Below are positions 17,768 through 28,092 of a stretch of 64,000 nt of DNA, in pieces. Position numbers and translations under genes: made by a program. This DNA is from Clostridiales bacterium UBA4080. Lineage in GTDB: Bacteria; Bacillota; Clostridia; Lachnospirales; Vallitaleaceae. Below the pieces are notes generated by a model. That model did not search any database. It was not told where the DNA came from and saw only the letters and a list, made by a program, of their open reading frames with translations. Location: assembly GCA_002381865.1 (NCBI GenBank), contig DFYO01000054.1, positions 36,725 to 100,724 of the forward strand, read 5' to 3'. Numbering within the stretch: the stretch's first letter is position 1; each line of letters opens with the position of its first letter.

Positions 17768-18757
17768 TTATTTGTATTTTTGCAGGCGAATATCTTCGCC
17801 TATTAGCTGAATAGGAACAAAATCTCCCAAAATCCGAGAAACAATTCTTTCAGAATAGTATTTTGAAAGACCTGAGGGTTGAAGATTAGTTGATATAACA
17901 GTAGATTTTCTAGCTAAAATTCTTGTGTTCAAGCAGGAAAATAGCTCGGAGCTGGTGAAGGAATTAATTATTTCAGAACCTAAATCATCTATAATCAGAA
18001 GATCGCATGTATACAAATCATCAATATCCTCGTAAATAATTTCAGCAGAATCATTTTTAAATCTATAATTTTCAAGTAGCTTAAAAAAATTAAAGGCAGA
18101 TAAATATATTACGGAGTGGGAAGAATCTAACAACGCTTTTGCAATACAATTGCATAGAAAGGTTTTTCCCAAGCCGGTCTGTCCAAAAAGAATCAGGTTT
18201 GAAAATTCCGAGTCAAAGCTTTCTACAAATCTTAAGCATCGGTTATAAGCACCTCTCGCGTTTTCGCGTGGTGAAAAACCAAGCTTTTCAAGCTTTTCAT
18301 CAGAATAAAGATCAAGCGAAAAAGTAGAAAAATTTTCTTTTTGCAATAAAGCTTCTATATTGGACTGTTCATAGGCAATTGTTATCAGCTCCTGTTTAAG
18401 ACAGGTGCATTTTTTATCTCCAATATATCCAGTGTCCTTACATAGTGGACAATTATAAATGGGCTCTAGATAATCAGAAGGATAACCATTTTTTGCTAAC
18501 AATGCAACTCTCTTGCTTTTTAAAGAAGCAAGTGATTTCTCAAGCTTAGAAAGATAATTGGATTTGTTTTCAGGGTCGCTGACAATTGCTTTAGCTGTTT
18601 CAAGACCTACGTTAATTATTTCCTGATTTATATTTTTCATAGCAGGAATTTTATTAGAAATTTCTTCCTGGCGAGAGCGCTGTACATCAGAATTTTTTGT
18701 TCTCAGGGAATCATATTTTTTTAATATTTCTTTATATTGTGACTGGGAGAGTGCCAT
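17768..18757 (-). CDS. dnaC: Primosomal DnaC/DnaI-type helicase loader
   Basis: The 329-residue AAA+ ATPase has an N-terminal helical domain, a zinc-binding segment (CPLCKDTGYIGDKKCTC), Walker A GQTGLGKT and Walker B LLIIDDLGSE, then a sensor region ISTNLQPS. This order fits the DnaC/DnaI helicase loaders that place the replicative helicase on DNA at initiation and restart. Its ATG overlaps the stop of the upstream DnaD-type gene by one base (TAATG), so the two are translationally coupled, as is common in Clostridia. Confidence 0.93.
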   Translation of the reverse strand: MALSQSQYKEILKKYDSLRTKNSDVQRSRQEEISNKIPAMKNINQEIINVGLETAKAIVSDPENKSNYLSKLEKSLASLKSKRVALLAKNGYPSDYLEPIYNCPLCKDTGYIGDKKCTCLKQELITIAYEQSNIEALLQKENFSTFSLDLYSDEKLEKLGFSPRENARGAYNRCLRFVESFDSEFSNLILFGQTGLGKTFLCNCIAKALLDSSHSVIYLSAFNFFKLLENYRFKNDSAEIIYEDIDDLYTCDLLIIDDLGSEIINSFTSSELFSCLNTRILARKSTVISTNLQPSGLSKYYSERIVSRILGDFVPIQLIGEDIRLQKYK

Positions 18758-19845
18758 TATTTATAGCCTCCTTCTGTGTTTTCTTTTAAAAGCATTTGCA
18801 TAGCCTTTTTTTCAATTGAATCATAATCATATTCGCGTTGCTCAAAATTAATAAATTTATTATTACTTGGCTCTTTTTTAATACCTGCTTTTGAAGAGCT
18901 TTTTTGTGATTCATGTTCTTTATCTAATAACTCAATATCTTTTAAGGTATGGACATTAGCTTTTTTCCAGTGAGAGAGAATTTTGTCAGCGTATTGGAAG
19001 GAAGCGCTTGGAGCCTGCATCATTGTACGATTGCAGGCTTCTAAAATTATAGAAAGATCAAAGGCATAATCCTTGAGCCACTTGTCCATAAATTTGATTT
19101 CAAAGGCTACAGGGTTTTTGTCGCCCAAGCCTAAAGCCTTTTTGATAGAAAAATAACTTTTATTAAAGACTTCGGTTTGTTGCTTGGCTTTTTCTAAAGA
19201 GTCAATGCCAAGGTCTGCCCATTCAAGAGCAACTTTTTCAATATAGCGCATATTTCTATGATTATTTGAAGCACAATATTCTATCAGCCATTCTATGACT
19301 TCAAAGGGAAGCCCAAGCCAGTCATGAAAGCTAATTAAGGTTGAAAGATCATTCTGATTAAGAATCTTTCCTAGATATTTTCCGGTAATATATATTAAGT
19401 CCTTATATAAAGGCTTTTCGTCAGTCATTGAAGCAATTTCTTCATTAGAATATGAAGGCTTTTTGTCAGGAAGAGGGTCAGGCTTCATAGACATTGAGCT
19501 TTCAAAAGACAAAGAATTACCTTCAACAGACAGAGAATTACTTTCAACAGGCATTGGAGTAAGAAGGCTAATAGAACTTATAATGCTGTTTGCGGTGGAT
19601 ACTTCTAATAATCCGTTCTGTTCCCAATATTTAAATGCTCTTTTGACATCTGATATAGTAAGGTTTAAAGAATCGGCTATTTCATCAGTAGAGATATTCT
19701 CCTTAAAATTACAGGAATATTTTAAGAGCAAAATATAAACCTTTACAAAATCTCCGTTAGAGCTAGTCATGTAGCTGTCAATAAACCAATTTGGAATCAA
19801 GGTATACTGGGTATTCAATTGTGAATGGAATACAATACTTTTCAT
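18757..19845 (-). CDS. dnaD: DnaD-domain replication initiation protein
   Basis: The chosen start at 19845 (MKSIVFHSQ) follows CGAGGTATCAAA; an upstream in-frame ATG has no ribosome binding site. The 362-residue product has an N-terminal winged helix (ISTDEIADSLNLTISDVKRAFKYWEQNGLLEV), a DnaB2/DnaD-type helical domain (about residues 115-210) ending in the conserved YIEKVALEWADLGI stretch, and a second similar copy plus a charged tail. DnaD proteins remodel DNA and help load the helicase through the downstream DnaC. The segment EGNSLSVEGNSLSFE-like contains a short internal duplication (SNSLSVEGNSLSFESS). Confidence 0.9.
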   Translation of the reverse strand: MKSIVFHSQLNTQYTLIPNWFIDSYMTSSNGDFVKVYILLLKYSCNFKENISTDEIADSLNLTISDVKRAFKYWEQNGLLEVSTANSIISSISLLTPMPVESNSLSVEGNSLSFESSMSMKPDPLPDKKPSYSNEEIASMTDEKPLYKDLIYITGKYLGKILNQNDLSTLISFHDWLGLPFEVIEWLIEYCASNNHRNMRYIEKVALEWADLGIDSLEKAKQQTEVFNKSYFSIKKALGLGDKNPVAFEIKFMDKWLKDYAFDLSIILEACNRTMMQAPSASFQYADKILSHWKKANVHTLKDIELLDKEHESQKSSSKAGIKKEPSNNKFINFEQREYDYDSIEKKAMQMLLKENTEGGYK

Positions 19846-19955
19846 TTTGATACCTCGTTTATTAGGATAATAGCAATGTTTCATAATGGATTATACCATA
19901 AAAGCACATAAAAGTATGCACAAGATTTCTTCAATGAGAAGAACTTGTGCACAGG

Positions 19956-20035
19956 TTTTCCACATATTTTGAGTTATGTAAACTTAGTTATCTACAATAT
20001 AAAATGCGAACATATGTTAATAAGTATGTGGATAT
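19956..20035. promoter_or_regulatory. Cluster of DnaA-box-like 9-mers upstream of dnaD
   Basis: Three sites each differ by one base from TTATCCACA: TTTTCCACA at 19956-19964, TTATCTACA at 19988-19996 and, on the opposite strand, TGTGGATAT at 20027-20035. All lie in the 199-base gap between murC and dnaD. This suggests DnaA control of the primosome operon. Chance occurrence in AT-rich DNA is possible. Confidence 0.4.
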
Positions 20036-20044
20036 TGTGGAGAA

Positions 20045-21427
20045 CTAACCTTTTATGAGGTCTTCTCCAATAAGATTAATGTTTCCGGCACCCATAGTTA
20101 TCAACATGTCCTTTGGGCATAAGTTCTGTAAAAGGTAATACTCTATTTCGTCAAAGGAGGAAATATATCTACAGTTTAAACAATTTTTTTTCATAATATT
20201 TACTAAGTCGTTTGCATGAATGTCGCCAGGGTCTTTTTCTCTAGCTGCATATATATCGGTGACAATTACTTGGTCTGCAAGTGAAAGGGCAGCTGCAAAA
20301 TCCTCTAAAAAGGCTTTAGTTCTCGAGTAAGTATGGGGTTGAAAAACAACCCATAGCTTATTATAGTCAAACTTTTTAGCGGCCTCAATAGTTGCCTTAA
20401 TCTCTGTTGGATGATGTGCATAGTCATCATAAAGCTTAATGTCATGCAAAGAGCCTTTATATTCAAAGCGTCTTCGCGGAGAGGCAAAATCTGAAAGGGC
20501 AGCAACTGCAGTTTCCTCATCAATTCCAACGCAAATGGAGGCTGCTATTGCTGCAATACTATTATATATGTTATGCATGCCAGTTGCATTGTTATTTACC
20601 TTTTTGAAAAAAGAACCCTTGTAGTAAAGATCAAAAACGCCGTGCCCGTTGGAATCAAAAACAATGTTTTGAGGATACCAATTGGAGTATTCGGGATTGC
20701 TTCCGTAAGTAATGATGGTGCAGCTTTTATCTTTTACAAGCTCTTTATAATCCTTAATATCAGAATTGATAACTATAAAGCCTGAATCAGGGACATTGGA
20801 AAGATATGTTGAAAATGACTGCTTAATTTCCTCTAAGTCCTTGAAAAAATCCAGGTGGTCTTCCTCAACATTCAGCACAATTGCAACGGTTGGATGAAAT
20901 TTCAAAAAACTATTAGCATATTCACAGGCTTCAGTAATAAAATATTCAGAGCCTCCAATCTTTATGTTACCGGAAATAATATCTAAAATACCGCCAACTG
21001 TAATTGTGGGGTCTTTTTTTGCTTCAATAAAAATATTAGAAAGCATTGAGGTGGTGGTTGTTTTACCGTGAGTACCAGATACTCCGATTGAACAGCTGTA
21101 ATTGGACATAATTTGTCCGAGAAGTTCAGCGCGGTCCATAACAGGAATATCATTGTCTTTTGCATAAACTAATTCTGAATTGTCAACTGCTATTGCAGCA
21201 GTATAGACAACCAAATCAGTATTTAAGGGAATGTTTGATGATCTGTGTCCGATAAAAACATTTACGCCTAAAGTCTTAAGATGCGTTGTCATATCACTAT
21301 TATTCATATCTGAGCCTGAAACTGTAAAGCTGTTTTCAATCAGTATCTCGGCGAGTCCGCTCATACTGATACCGCCAATTCCAATAAAATGAACATTTAT
21401 CGGATTGCTAAAGTCAATTTTATACAT
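20045..21427 (-). CDS. murC: UDP-N-acetylmuramate--L-alanine ligase
   Basis: The start at 21427 (MYKIDFSNPINVHFIGIGGISMSG) follows AAAGGAGC; upstream in-frame codons encode an implausible hydrophobic extension. The 460-residue product has the MurC Rossmann start (GIGGISMSGLAEIL), ATP loop GVSGTHGKTTTT, the central ligase core with EACEYANSFL and NVEEDHLDFF, and the C-terminal RRFEYKG and DDYAHHPTEI segments. It adds the first amino acid to the peptidoglycan stem in the cytoplasm. It is divergent from purR. Confidence 0.97.
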   Translation of the reverse strand: MYKIDFSNPINVHFIGIGGISMSGLAEILIENSFTVSGSDMNNSDMTTHLKTLGVNVFIGHRSSNIPLNTDLVVYTAAIAVDNSELVYAKDNDIPVMDRAELLGQIMSNYSCSIGVSGTHGKTTTTSMLSNIFIEAKKDPTITVGGILDIISGNIKIGGSEYFITEACEYANSFLKFHPTVAIVLNVEEDHLDFFKDLEEIKQSFSTYLSNVPDSGFIVINSDIKDYKELVKDKSCTIITYGSNPEYSNWYPQNIVFDSNGHGVFDLYYKGSFFKKVNNNATGMHNIYNSIAAIAASICVGIDEETAVAALSDFASPRRRFEYKGSLHDIKLYDDYAHHPTEIKATIEAAKKFDYNKLWVVFQPHTYSRTKAFLEDFAAALSLADQVIVTDIYAAREKDPGDIHANDLVNIMKKNCLNCRYISSFDEIEYYLLQNLCPKDMLITMGAGNINLIGEDLIKG

Positions 21428-21619
21428 AAAAGAGCTCCTTTTTCGGGTAAGTAAGTACAATAAAAATAAAATTACATTACTTATTATACCACTATATATT
21501 GATATGAAAAGAGTTAAGCAAAAAGTCGAACATTTTTTCAATAAACACTTAAAATATTCTAAGAAATAATGTATAATGAATGTAAATATCAATTATTATA
21601 GCGATAAAAGGTGAAAATT

Positions 21620-22441
21620 GTGAACAATAAGATTAGAAAAGCTGAAAGACTAGCCTTTATAACAAAAGCGCTTGTGGAAAACACATCAAAAATATATACA
21701 TTAAATTATTTTTCAGAGCAGCTGGATTCAGCAAAATCCACCTTGAGTGAGGATGTTGACTTGATTTCAAAGCTTTTTAAAGCTATGGAGCTTGGTGAAA
21801 TCAGATCTATTTCTGGTGCAAATGGAGGAATACAATATGTTCCCGTGCTATCAAGAGAACAGATTGAAAAAGAGCAGCTAAGCTTATGCAAAGAATTAAT
21901 GGACCCAAAAAGAATTATCACTGGCGGATATCTTTATATGAATGATATTTTTTATAATCCGGAAGCCTTAAAAAAAATAGCAAAAATTTTAGCTACACAT
22001 TTTGTTGATTGCGAAATCGATTATGTAGCAACTATTGAAACAAAGGGAATTCCTTTAGCAACAGTACTTGCGGAGCTTATGAATAAGCCGATAATTGTAG
22101 TTAGAAAATCGGCGAGGCTAACCGAGGGACCTACCATTCAGATGAATTATCTTGCAGGCTCTACAAAAACAATTAAAACAATGGCACTTCCGATACGAGC
22201 GTTAGAGAGAGGCAGCAGAGTATTGTTTGTAGATGATTTTATGAAGGCGGGAGGAACAGCTAAAGGAGTAATTGATTTGCTGAAGGAGTATCAGGTAACG
22301 GTAGCTGGTGTAGGTGTAGTTATGTCTACTAAGGAGCCGGTAAAAAAACTGGTAGAGGATTATTATTCGATAATTGAGCTTGAAGATATTGATGAAGAAA
22401 CGGGTGAGATAAAGATATACCCGAAAAAAGCAAACAATTAA
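21620..22441 (+). CDS. purR: Pur operon repressor
   Basis: The GTG at 21620 follows AAAAGGTG with proper spacing and gives 273 residues ([21 protein letters not shown]); a GTG at 21611 is less likely. It has the Firmicute PurR layout: an N-terminal winged helix (residues about 8-75) and a phosphoribosyltransferase-like domain with [16 protein letters not shown] as the PRPP-binding motif. In Bacillus subtilis, PurR represses purine genes and PRPP relieves it. The gene precedes spoVG-glmU-prs in Bacillus too, except that glgC and glgD are inserted here. Confidence 0.94.
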   Translation: MNNKIRKAERLAFITKALVENTSKIYTLNYFSEQLDSAKSTLSEDVDLISKLFKAMELGEIRSISGANGGIQYVPVLSREQIEKEQLSLCKELMDPKRIITGGYLYMNDIFYNPEALKKIAKILATHFVDCEIDYVATIETKGIPLATVLAELMNKPIIVVRKSARLTEGPTIQMNYLAGSTKTIKTMALPIRALERGSRVLFVDDFMKAGGTAKGVIDLLKEYQVTVAGVGVVMSTKEPVKKLVEDYYSIIELEDIDEETGEIKIYPKKANN

Positions 22442-22466
22442 AAATGTAGAGACGGGAGGAATATTT

Positions 22467-23744
22467 GTGCAAAAAAAAGAGACAATTGCAATGCTCTTAG
22501 CGGGAGGGCAGGGCAGCAGACTAGGTATACTTACAAAGCATATAGCAAAGCCAGCGGTTGTATTTGGAGGGAAATACAGAATAATAGATTTTCCTTTAAG
22601 CAACTGTATTAACTCTGGAATAGACACGGTCGGAGTATTAACTCAATACCAGCCCCTGTTATTGAACAGACATATTGGAATCGGAATTCCATGGGATTTA
22701 GATAGAGGCTATGGGGGCGTTACAATTTTACCGCCCTATATTAGTGATGAATCGGGTGGTTGGTATACAGGAACGGCAAATGCAGTATTTCAAAATATGC
22801 CGTATATGGAATATTATAATCCTGAGTATGTACTAATATTATCAGGCGATCATATTTACAAAATGGATTATGAAATGATGCTTAATAACCACAAAAAAAA
22901 CAATGCGGATGTTACTATAGCAGTTCTTAAGGTTCCTATTGAAGAAGCTAACCGCTTTGGAATAATGAACACTGATGAGAATTTGCAGATTATTGAGTTT
23001 GAAGAAAAACCTGATGAGCCAAAAAGTGATCTGGCTTCAATGGGTATATATATATTTAGATGGGATGTTTTAAAACAGGCATTAATTGAAAATGAAAAAC
23101 ACCATGAAAATAGTGATTTTGGAAAGCATGTTATTCCTTATCTTCTAAACAAAGGGAATAGACTTTTTGCTTATGAATTTGAAGGCTTTTGGAAAGATGT
23201 CGGAACACTAGAGGCTTATTGGCAGGCTAATATGGAATTAATCAATATTGTTCCTGAATTTAATCTCTATGAGCCCTATTGGAAAATTTATACAAACAAC
23301 GCAATACAGCCTCCACAATATCTGGGAGAAGAAGCAAATCTTGACACCTGTATTCTAGGTGATGGAACTGAGGTATACGGAGAGGTATATAATTCGGTTA
23401 TTGGCTCCAATGTTTTTATAGGTAAGGGAGCGGTTATTAGAAATTCAATAATAATGGGAGATACTGTTATTATGGATAATGTTCAGATAGACAGATGTAT
23501 TATAGCAGAGGGATGTTCAATCGGAAATAATGTAAAGCTTGGCTATGGTGATTTTGCAGAAAATCAAGAACAGCCTAATATATATGAAACAGGACTGACG
23601 GTAGTTGGCGAAAAAACTTCAATACCTCAAGATATTGTAATAGGCAAAAACTGTGCCTTATATGGAAAGCTTACAGCAGAAAGCTTTGAGGATGGCCAGC
23701 TCGCAAGCGGCTGTAATATTATTATTGAGGAGGCAGGAGAATGA
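22467..23744 (+). CDS. glgC: Glucose-1-phosphate adenylyltransferase, catalytic subunit
   Basis: The GTG at 22467 follows GGGAGGA. The 425-residue product has the nucleotidyltransferase loop [14 protein letters not shown], the [15 protein letters not shown] segment, [11 protein letters not shown] as the metal-binding region and [15 protein letters not shown], followed by a left-handed beta-helix. It makes ADP-glucose for glycogen synthesis. It overlaps glgD by four bases (ATGA), consistent with assembly of a GlgC-GlgD heteromer. It starts only 25 bases after purR and may share its transcript. Confidence 0.96.
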   Translation: MQKKETIAMLLAGGQGSRLGILTKHIAKPAVVFGGKYRIIDFPLSNCINSGIDTVGVLTQYQPLLLNRHIGIGIPWDLDRGYGGVTILPPYISDESGGWYTGTANAVFQNMPYMEYYNPEYVLILSGDHIYKMDYEMMLNNHKKNNADVTIAVLKVPIEEANRFGIMNTDENLQIIEFEEKPDEPKSDLASMGIYIFRWDVLKQALIENEKHHENSDFGKHVIPYLLNKGNRLFAYEFEGFWKDVGTLEAYWQANMELINIVPEFNLYEPYWKIYTNNAIQPPQYLGEEANLDTCILGDGTEVYGEVYNSVIGSNVFIGKGAVIRNSIIMGDTVIMDNVQIDRCIIAEGCSIGNNVKLGYGDFAENQEQPNIYETGLTVVGEKTSIPQDIVIGKNCALYGKLTAESFEDGQLASGCNIIIEEAGE

Positions 23745-24853
23745 GAGCATTAGGAATAATATTAGCAGGCGGGAAAAATGAAAGACTGAAAGAGCTTACA
23801 TATCAAAGAGCACTAGCGGCAATGCCTATTGCAGGAAGCTATAGAGCTGTAGATTTTTCGCTTAGCAACATGACAAATTCAGGTATCAGCAAGGTGGCAG
23901 TGGTTACTCAATATAATTCCAGGCCATTAGTTGAACATCTAAGCTCCTCTAAATGGTGGGATTTTGGAAGAAAGCATGGAGGACTTTTTGTATTCACGCC
24001 ATATATAACTCATGATAATAGTATGTGGTACAGAGGCACAGCAGATGCAATTTATCAAAATCTTGAGTATTTAAAAAACAGCCATGAGCCCTATGCGATT
24101 ATTGCTTCTGGAGACGGAATATGCAAGATAGATTACAATCAGGTATTAAGCTATCATGTCGATAAAAGGGCAGATATAACTATAATATGTAAAAGAGTGG
24201 AAAACGAAGATCTGAGCAGATTTGGAGTTGTACAGATTGACGAGGAAAATCGCATTACCGACCTAGAGGAAAAACCGATTTCTCCTATGGGTAATCTTGT
24301 ATCAACAGGTATTTATGTGATAAGAAGGAGACTGCTTATCGAGCTGCTTGAAGAAATTATAAAAGAAGAAAGATATGATCTGGTAACAGATGTTATTATC
24401 AGATATAGGAAGCAGAAGAAGATATATGCATATATTCATGAGGGCTATTGGAAAAGCATTGCTAGTATGGAGGGTTATTATAAAGCTAATGTTGATTTTT
24501 TGGACAGGGAGCTTAGAGATTATTTTTTTAGAGCTGAGCCAACCATAATGTCAAAGGTTGAAGACGAGCCCCCGGCAAAGTTCAATTACGGTGCTAAAGT
24601 CAAAAACAGTCTTTCAGCAAGCGGGTGTATTATTAATGGTGAAGTTGAAAGCTCTGTCTTATTTAGAAAGGTATTTATTGGAAGAAATACTATAATTAAA
24701 AACTCAATAATATTAAATAGCACCTATATCGGAGACAATTGTGTAATAGAAAACTGTATAATTGACAGCCGTTCCAATATTCAAAGCGGAGCTGTTTTTA
24801 AGGGAGAAAAGGATGATATTCAGGTGATTGTAAATAGGGATCCCTTCTTCTAA
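23741..24853 (+). CDS. glgD: Glucose-1-phosphate adenylyltransferase, GlgD subunit
   Basis: The 370-residue product resembles GlgC ([23 protein letters not shown] at its start), but the loop departs from the catalytic GGxGxRL pattern. [16 protein letters not shown] sequence ([12 protein letters not shown]) replaces the GDHIYKMDY motif. This is typical of GlgD, which in Firmicutes modulates the GlgC catalytic subunit. It has the same C-terminal beta-helix repeats ([22 protein letters not shown] region). It is translationally coupled to glgC. Confidence 0.95.
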   Translation: MRALGIILAGGKNERLKELTYQRALAAMPIAGSYRAVDFSLSNMTNSGISKVAVVTQYNSRPLVEHLSSSKWWDFGRKHGGLFVFTPYITHDNSMWYRGTADAIYQNLEYLKNSHEPYAIIASGDGICKIDYNQVLSYHVDKRADITIICKRVENEDLSRFGVVQIDEENRITDLEEKPISPMGNLVSTGIYVIRRRLLIELLEEIIKEERYDLVTDVIIRYRKQKKIYAYIHEGYWKSIASMEGYYKANVDFLDRELRDYFFRAEPTIMSKVEDEPPAKFNYGAKVKNSLSASGCIINGEVESSVLFRKVFIGRNTIIKNSIILNSTYIGDNCVIENCIIDSRSNIQSGAVFKGEKDDIQVIVNRDPFF

Positions 24854-24914
24854 AGGGTGTAATATTATGCAATTATCAAAAAAATGTTTTAGTAACAAAT
24901 AACCATTGATAAAA

Positions 24915-24946
24915 GATTCCAATTATACTATAATTAAATTGGAATC
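24915..24946. terminator. Inverted repeat after glgD
   Basis: A perfect ten-base inverted repeat, GATTCCAATT and AATTGGAATC, is separated by twelve bases. Only a weak T-rich stretch follows, so this may be a terminator for purR-glgC-glgD or an operator upstream of spoVG. Confidence 0.45.
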
Positions 24947-25036
24947 TAATAATATTTCGATAATTTAACTGATCAAGATGGTTTAGGCGCTATTTTTGAC
25001 TGCCTGCAACATCATGTTACTGAAAGGGGATAGCTT

Positions 25037-25339
25037 ATGGAGATTACGGATGTAAGAGTAAGAAAGGTTGCAAAAGAAGGAAAAATGAAGGCTGTTGTAT
25101 CAGTTACCTTTGAAAATGAATTTGTTGTTCACGACATTAAGATTATTGAAGGAGAAAAGGGCTTATTTATTGCAATGCCTAGCAGAAAAGCTCTTGATGG
25201 AGAATTTAGGGATATAGCTCATCCGATTAATTCCGAAACAAGAGACAGAATTCAAAAATCTATTTTAGAAAAATATCAAGCGATAATGTTAACAGAAGGG
25301 ACACCCGAAGAAGCTATTATTGCAGAAGACGAAGATTAA
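25037..25339 (+). CDS. spoVG: SpoVG family RNA/DNA-binding regulator
   Basis: The 100-residue product starts at ATG 25037 behind AAAGGGGA and matches SpoVG over its full length: [11 protein letters not shown] start, [21 protein letters not shown] core, then MPSRK and FRDIAHPIN. SpoVG proteins bind nucleic acids and affect septation, virulence and sporulation; they also occur in non-sporulating bacteria. It keeps its conserved place before glmU-prs-pth. A strong terminator follows directly. Confidence 0.97.
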   Translation: MEITDVRVRKVAKEGKMKAVVSVTFENEFVVHDIKIIEGEKGLFIAMPSRKALDGEFRDIAHPINSETRDRIQKSILEKYQAIMLTEGTPEEAIIAEDED

Positions 25340-25344
25340 ATGTT

Positions 25345-25373
25345 AAGGCACTTCTATGCAGAAGTGCCTTTTT
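25345..25373 (+). terminator. Intrinsic terminator of spoVG
   Basis: AAGGCACTTC and GAAGTGCCTT form a perfect ten-pair stem with a six-base loop, followed by TTTGTTTTT. The remaining gap to glmU (25374-25610) holds only weak inverted repeats such as AGCTTGC/GCAAGCT and no ORF that I can support. Confidence 0.95.
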
Positions 25374-25610
25374 GTTTTTATAGTAAAGCTAGCTTGCTTG
25401 AAAAGCTGAAGCCTTCTAATCAAAGATTAAGGATTTGGAAGGAGTCGGCAAGCTTAAGTAAAATCAATTCTCAAATGCTCATGCAAAAAATTATCTAGAA
25501 CTAGTATGTAAGGAAGTATAATTGAGAATATAGATTTAAAAGTGTTAATATTGTTGAAAAATAATTGAATATTTATGAAGATTTTTGGCATGTTTTTATG
25601 GATTTTTACA

Positions 25611-25639
25611 TTGATTAAAAATTGCAAGTGGTGTAAAAT
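25611..25639 (+). promoter_or_regulatory. Sigma-A promoter of glmU
   Basis: TTGATT and TAAAAT are separated by exactly 17 bases, 40 bases before the glmU start codon. This places glmU in a transcription unit separate from spoVG, which has its own terminator. Confidence 0.65.
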
Positions 25640-25678
25640 GGTTAGGGCAGAAACGGCAGTATAAGGAGGATTTGTAAG

Positions 25679-27040
25679 ATGAGCAAGCTTAAGGCGGTAA
25701 TTTTGGCGGCGGGCGCTGGAACCAGAATGGTTTCTGACACGCCTAAAGTATTACATAAAGTTTTAGATAGAAGTATGCTGGCGTATGTGATTGAAGCAGC
25801 AATGGAAGCTGGAGCAGAAGATATTTGTGTTGTAGTAGGGCATAAGGCAGATGTTGTAATGGAAAATACCAATTATAAGGTTACTTACGTTGAACAAAGA
25901 GAACAGCTTGGAACAGGGCATGCTGTAATGCAGGCAGAGGAATTCATTGGAGAAGAGGGAAATATATTAATTCTTTTTGGGGATACTCCTCTGATTAAAG
26001 GAACGACCTTAAAAACGATGGTTGATTATCATAAAAAGAGCAATAATTCAGCTACAGTATTGTCAACAAAGCTTGAGGATCCTACAGGATACGGAAGGAT
26101 TATCAGAAATGAAAATAACACTTTTGTTAAGAGTGTTGAGCATAAGGATGCAACTGACAAGGAAAGAAGCGTTAATGAAATTAATTCGGGAATGTACTGT
26201 TTTGAAGCTGCAACCTTAAAGAAAGCATTAAAAACTATAACGCCTCATAATGCTCAGGGAGAATACTATTTACCTGATGCAGTTTTATATATATTAGAAA
26301 ATCAGCTCAAGGCTGATGCTCTTGTAATTGACGACTACGAGGAAATATTAGGTGTTAATTCAAGAATTCAATTGGCAGAAGCCACTAAAATTATGCAAAA
26401 AAGAATTAATGAAAAGCACATGAATAATGGAGTGACGATGATTAATCCTGACCAGGTTTATATTGGGAAGGACGCTTTGATAGGAAAAGACACTGTGATT
26501 TATCCGAATACTTTTTTAGAGGGCACTACAGAAATTGGTGAGCATTGTGCAGTTGGACCAAATACGAGAATTTATTTTTCAAAGGTAGGAACACATACAA
26601 AGATTGAACAGTCAACAGTGTTAAGAAGTAAGATTGGAGATAGGACTAATGTCGGACCATATGCGTATATTAGACCTGATAGTGATATCGGAGACGAGGT
26701 TAAAATTGGTGATTTTGTTGAAATTAAAAATGCAAGCATAGGAAACAACACTAAGGTATCTCACTTAACTTATATTGGAGATGCGGACGTTGGAGAATAT
26801 GTTAATTTTGGCTGTGGAACAGTAGTTGTTAACTATGATGGTGTTAGTAAGCATAGAACAACAATAAAGGACCATGCTTTTATCGGATGCAATACAAACC
26901 TTATTTCTCCAGTTAAGGTAGAAGAAAAGGCTTATACTGCAGCTGGGTCAACGATTACATTGGATGTTCCTCCGTACAGCTTGGGAATTGCAAGAGCAAG
27001 ACAGGTAATAATTGAAAACTGGGTAAAAAGAAGAAGGTAG
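25679..27040 (+). CDS. glmU: Bifunctional UDP-N-acetylglucosamine pyrophosphorylase / glucosamine-1-phosphate acetyltransferase
   Basis: The 453-residue product starts at ATG 25679 behind AAGGAGGA. The N-terminal uridylyltransferase domain has LAAGAGTRM and the GTGHAV and FGDTPLI substrate motifs. The C-terminal left-handed beta-helix acetyltransferase has many hexapeptide repeats and the YIGDADVGEYVNFGCGT and NYDG segments. It makes UDP-GlcNAc for peptidoglycan in the cytoplasm. The 49-base spacing to prs fits the conserved glmU-prs operon. Confidence 0.98.
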   Translation: MSKLKAVILAAGAGTRMVSDTPKVLHKVLDRSMLAYVIEAAMEAGAEDICVVVGHKADVVMENTNYKVTYVEQREQLGTGHAVMQAEEFIGEEGNILILFGDTPLIKGTTLKTMVDYHKKSNNSATVLSTKLEDPTGYGRIIRNENNTFVKSVEHKDATDKERSVNEINSGMYCFEAATLKKALKTITPHNAQGEYYLPDAVLYILENQLKADALVIDDYEEILGVNSRIQLAEATKIMQKRINEKHMNNGVTMINPDQVYIGKDALIGKDTVIYPNTFLEGTTEIGEHCAVGPNTRIYFSKVGTHTKIEQSTVLRSKIGDRTNVGPYAYIRPDSDIGDEVKIGDFVEIKNASIGNNTKVSHLTYIGDADVGEYVNFGCGTVVVNYDGVSKHRTTIKDHAFIGCNTNLISPVKVEEKAYTAAGSTITLDVPPYSLGIARARQVIIENWVKRRR

Positions 27041-27089
27041 AACATTATAAGCGCAAGCTTATTGAATAGATTATTAGGAGGACAAATTA

Positions 27090-28055
27090 ATGACAAGTAC
27101 TATTAGAAGCACTGAGGGAATTAAAATTTTTGCAGGAAACTCGAACAAGCCTTTGGCTGAAAAAATTGCAAAAAATTTAGGCATGGACCTTTCTATCTCT
27201 AGTGCGGGAAATTTTAGCGACGGGGAAACCTTTGTAAAGATTGATGAAATGGTTAGAGGGATTGACTGCTTTATTATCCAGCCTACATCTCAGCCAGGAA
27301 ATGAAAATCTTATGGAGCTGTTAATTACTATCGACGCATTAAGAAGGGCATCAGCAGGAAGAATTACTGCGGTTATTCCTTATTATGGATATGCAAGACA
27401 GGATAGAAAAGCAAGAGCAAGAGATCCGATTAGTGCAAGAATGGTTGCTGATATTATTCAAACAGCTGGAGCTGACAGAATTCTGACTATGGATTTACAT
27501 TGTTCACAAATAGAAGGGTTTTTCACAATCCCAGTAGACCACATGAGAGGAACACCGTTGCTTGTAAAATATTACTTGGATAAATTTGCCGATAAAAAAG
27601 AAGATATTGCTGTAGTTGCACCAGATGTAGGAAGTGTTAAAAGGACCAGAAGCTTTGCTGAAAAAATTGATGTTCCAATGGCTATTATTGACAAAAGAAG
27701 AGCAGAAGCAAATGTTAGCGAGGTTATGAATATAATAGGAAATGTTGAAGGTAAAAAGGTAATTTTAGTTGATGATATGATTGATACAGCTGGAACAATC
27801 TGTAATGCAGCACATGCTTTACAGGAACAAGGCGCTACAGAGGTGTATGCATGTTGTACACATCCTGTTTTGTCGGGACCGGCAATTGACAGAATTGAAA
27901 AATCTCCAATTACAGAGCTTTTAGTACTAGATACAATTGCTTTGCCAGATGAAAAGAAGATAAGTAAAATAAAACAACTATCTACAGCTGAGATTTTTGC
28001 AGAGGCAATTCATAGAATACATTATAATGATTCGGTATCAAAGCTGTTTAATTAA
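27090..28055 (+). CDS. prs: Ribose-phosphate pyrophosphokinase
   Basis: The 321-residue product starts at ATG 27090 behind AGGAGGAC. It has the class I PRPP synthetase features: [10 protein letters not shown], the flexible-loop [30 protein letters not shown], the catalytic [11 protein letters not shown] segment and the PRPP-binding [13 protein letters not shown]. It makes PRPP for purines, pyrimidines, His and Trp. PRPP is also the effector expected for PurR nearby. A terminator-like hairpin follows. Confidence 0.98.
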   Translation: MTSTIRSTEGIKIFAGNSNKPLAEKIAKNLGMDLSISSAGNFSDGETFVKIDEMVRGIDCFIIQPTSQPGNENLMELLITIDALRRASAGRITAVIPYYGYARQDRKARARDPISARMVADIIQTAGADRILTMDLHCSQIEGFFTIPVDHMRGTPLLVKYYLDKFADKKEDIAVVAPDVGSVKRTRSFAEKIDVPMAIIDKRRAEANVSEVMNIIGNVEGKKVILVDDMIDTAGTICNAAHALQEQGATEVYACCTHPVLSGPAIDRIEKSPITELLVLDTIALPDEKKISKIKQLSTAEIFAEAIHRIHYNDSVSKLFN

Positions 28056-28062
28056 TAAACTT

Positions 28063-28092
28063 AGGACTCTTCAAAAAAGAAGAGTCCTTTAA
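28063..28092 (+). terminator. Terminator-like hairpin after prs
   Basis: AGGACTCTTC and GAAGAGTCCT form a perfect ten-pair stem around six adenines, followed by TTTAAT. It should end the glmU-prs transcript. Confidence 0.85.

Noticed and set aside
21522..21534. PurBox-like AAAGTCGAACATT between murC and purR
   Set aside because: Two mismatches from the Bacillus PurBox and no partner site at the usual spacing. It is suggestive of purR autoregulation but too weak to list.
25374..25610. Possible riboswitch or structured leader upstream of glmU
   Set aside because: Inverted repeats AGCTTGC/GCAAGCT exist but lie upstream of the glmU promoter, and the sequence matches no riboswitch class I know, including the glmS ribozyme.
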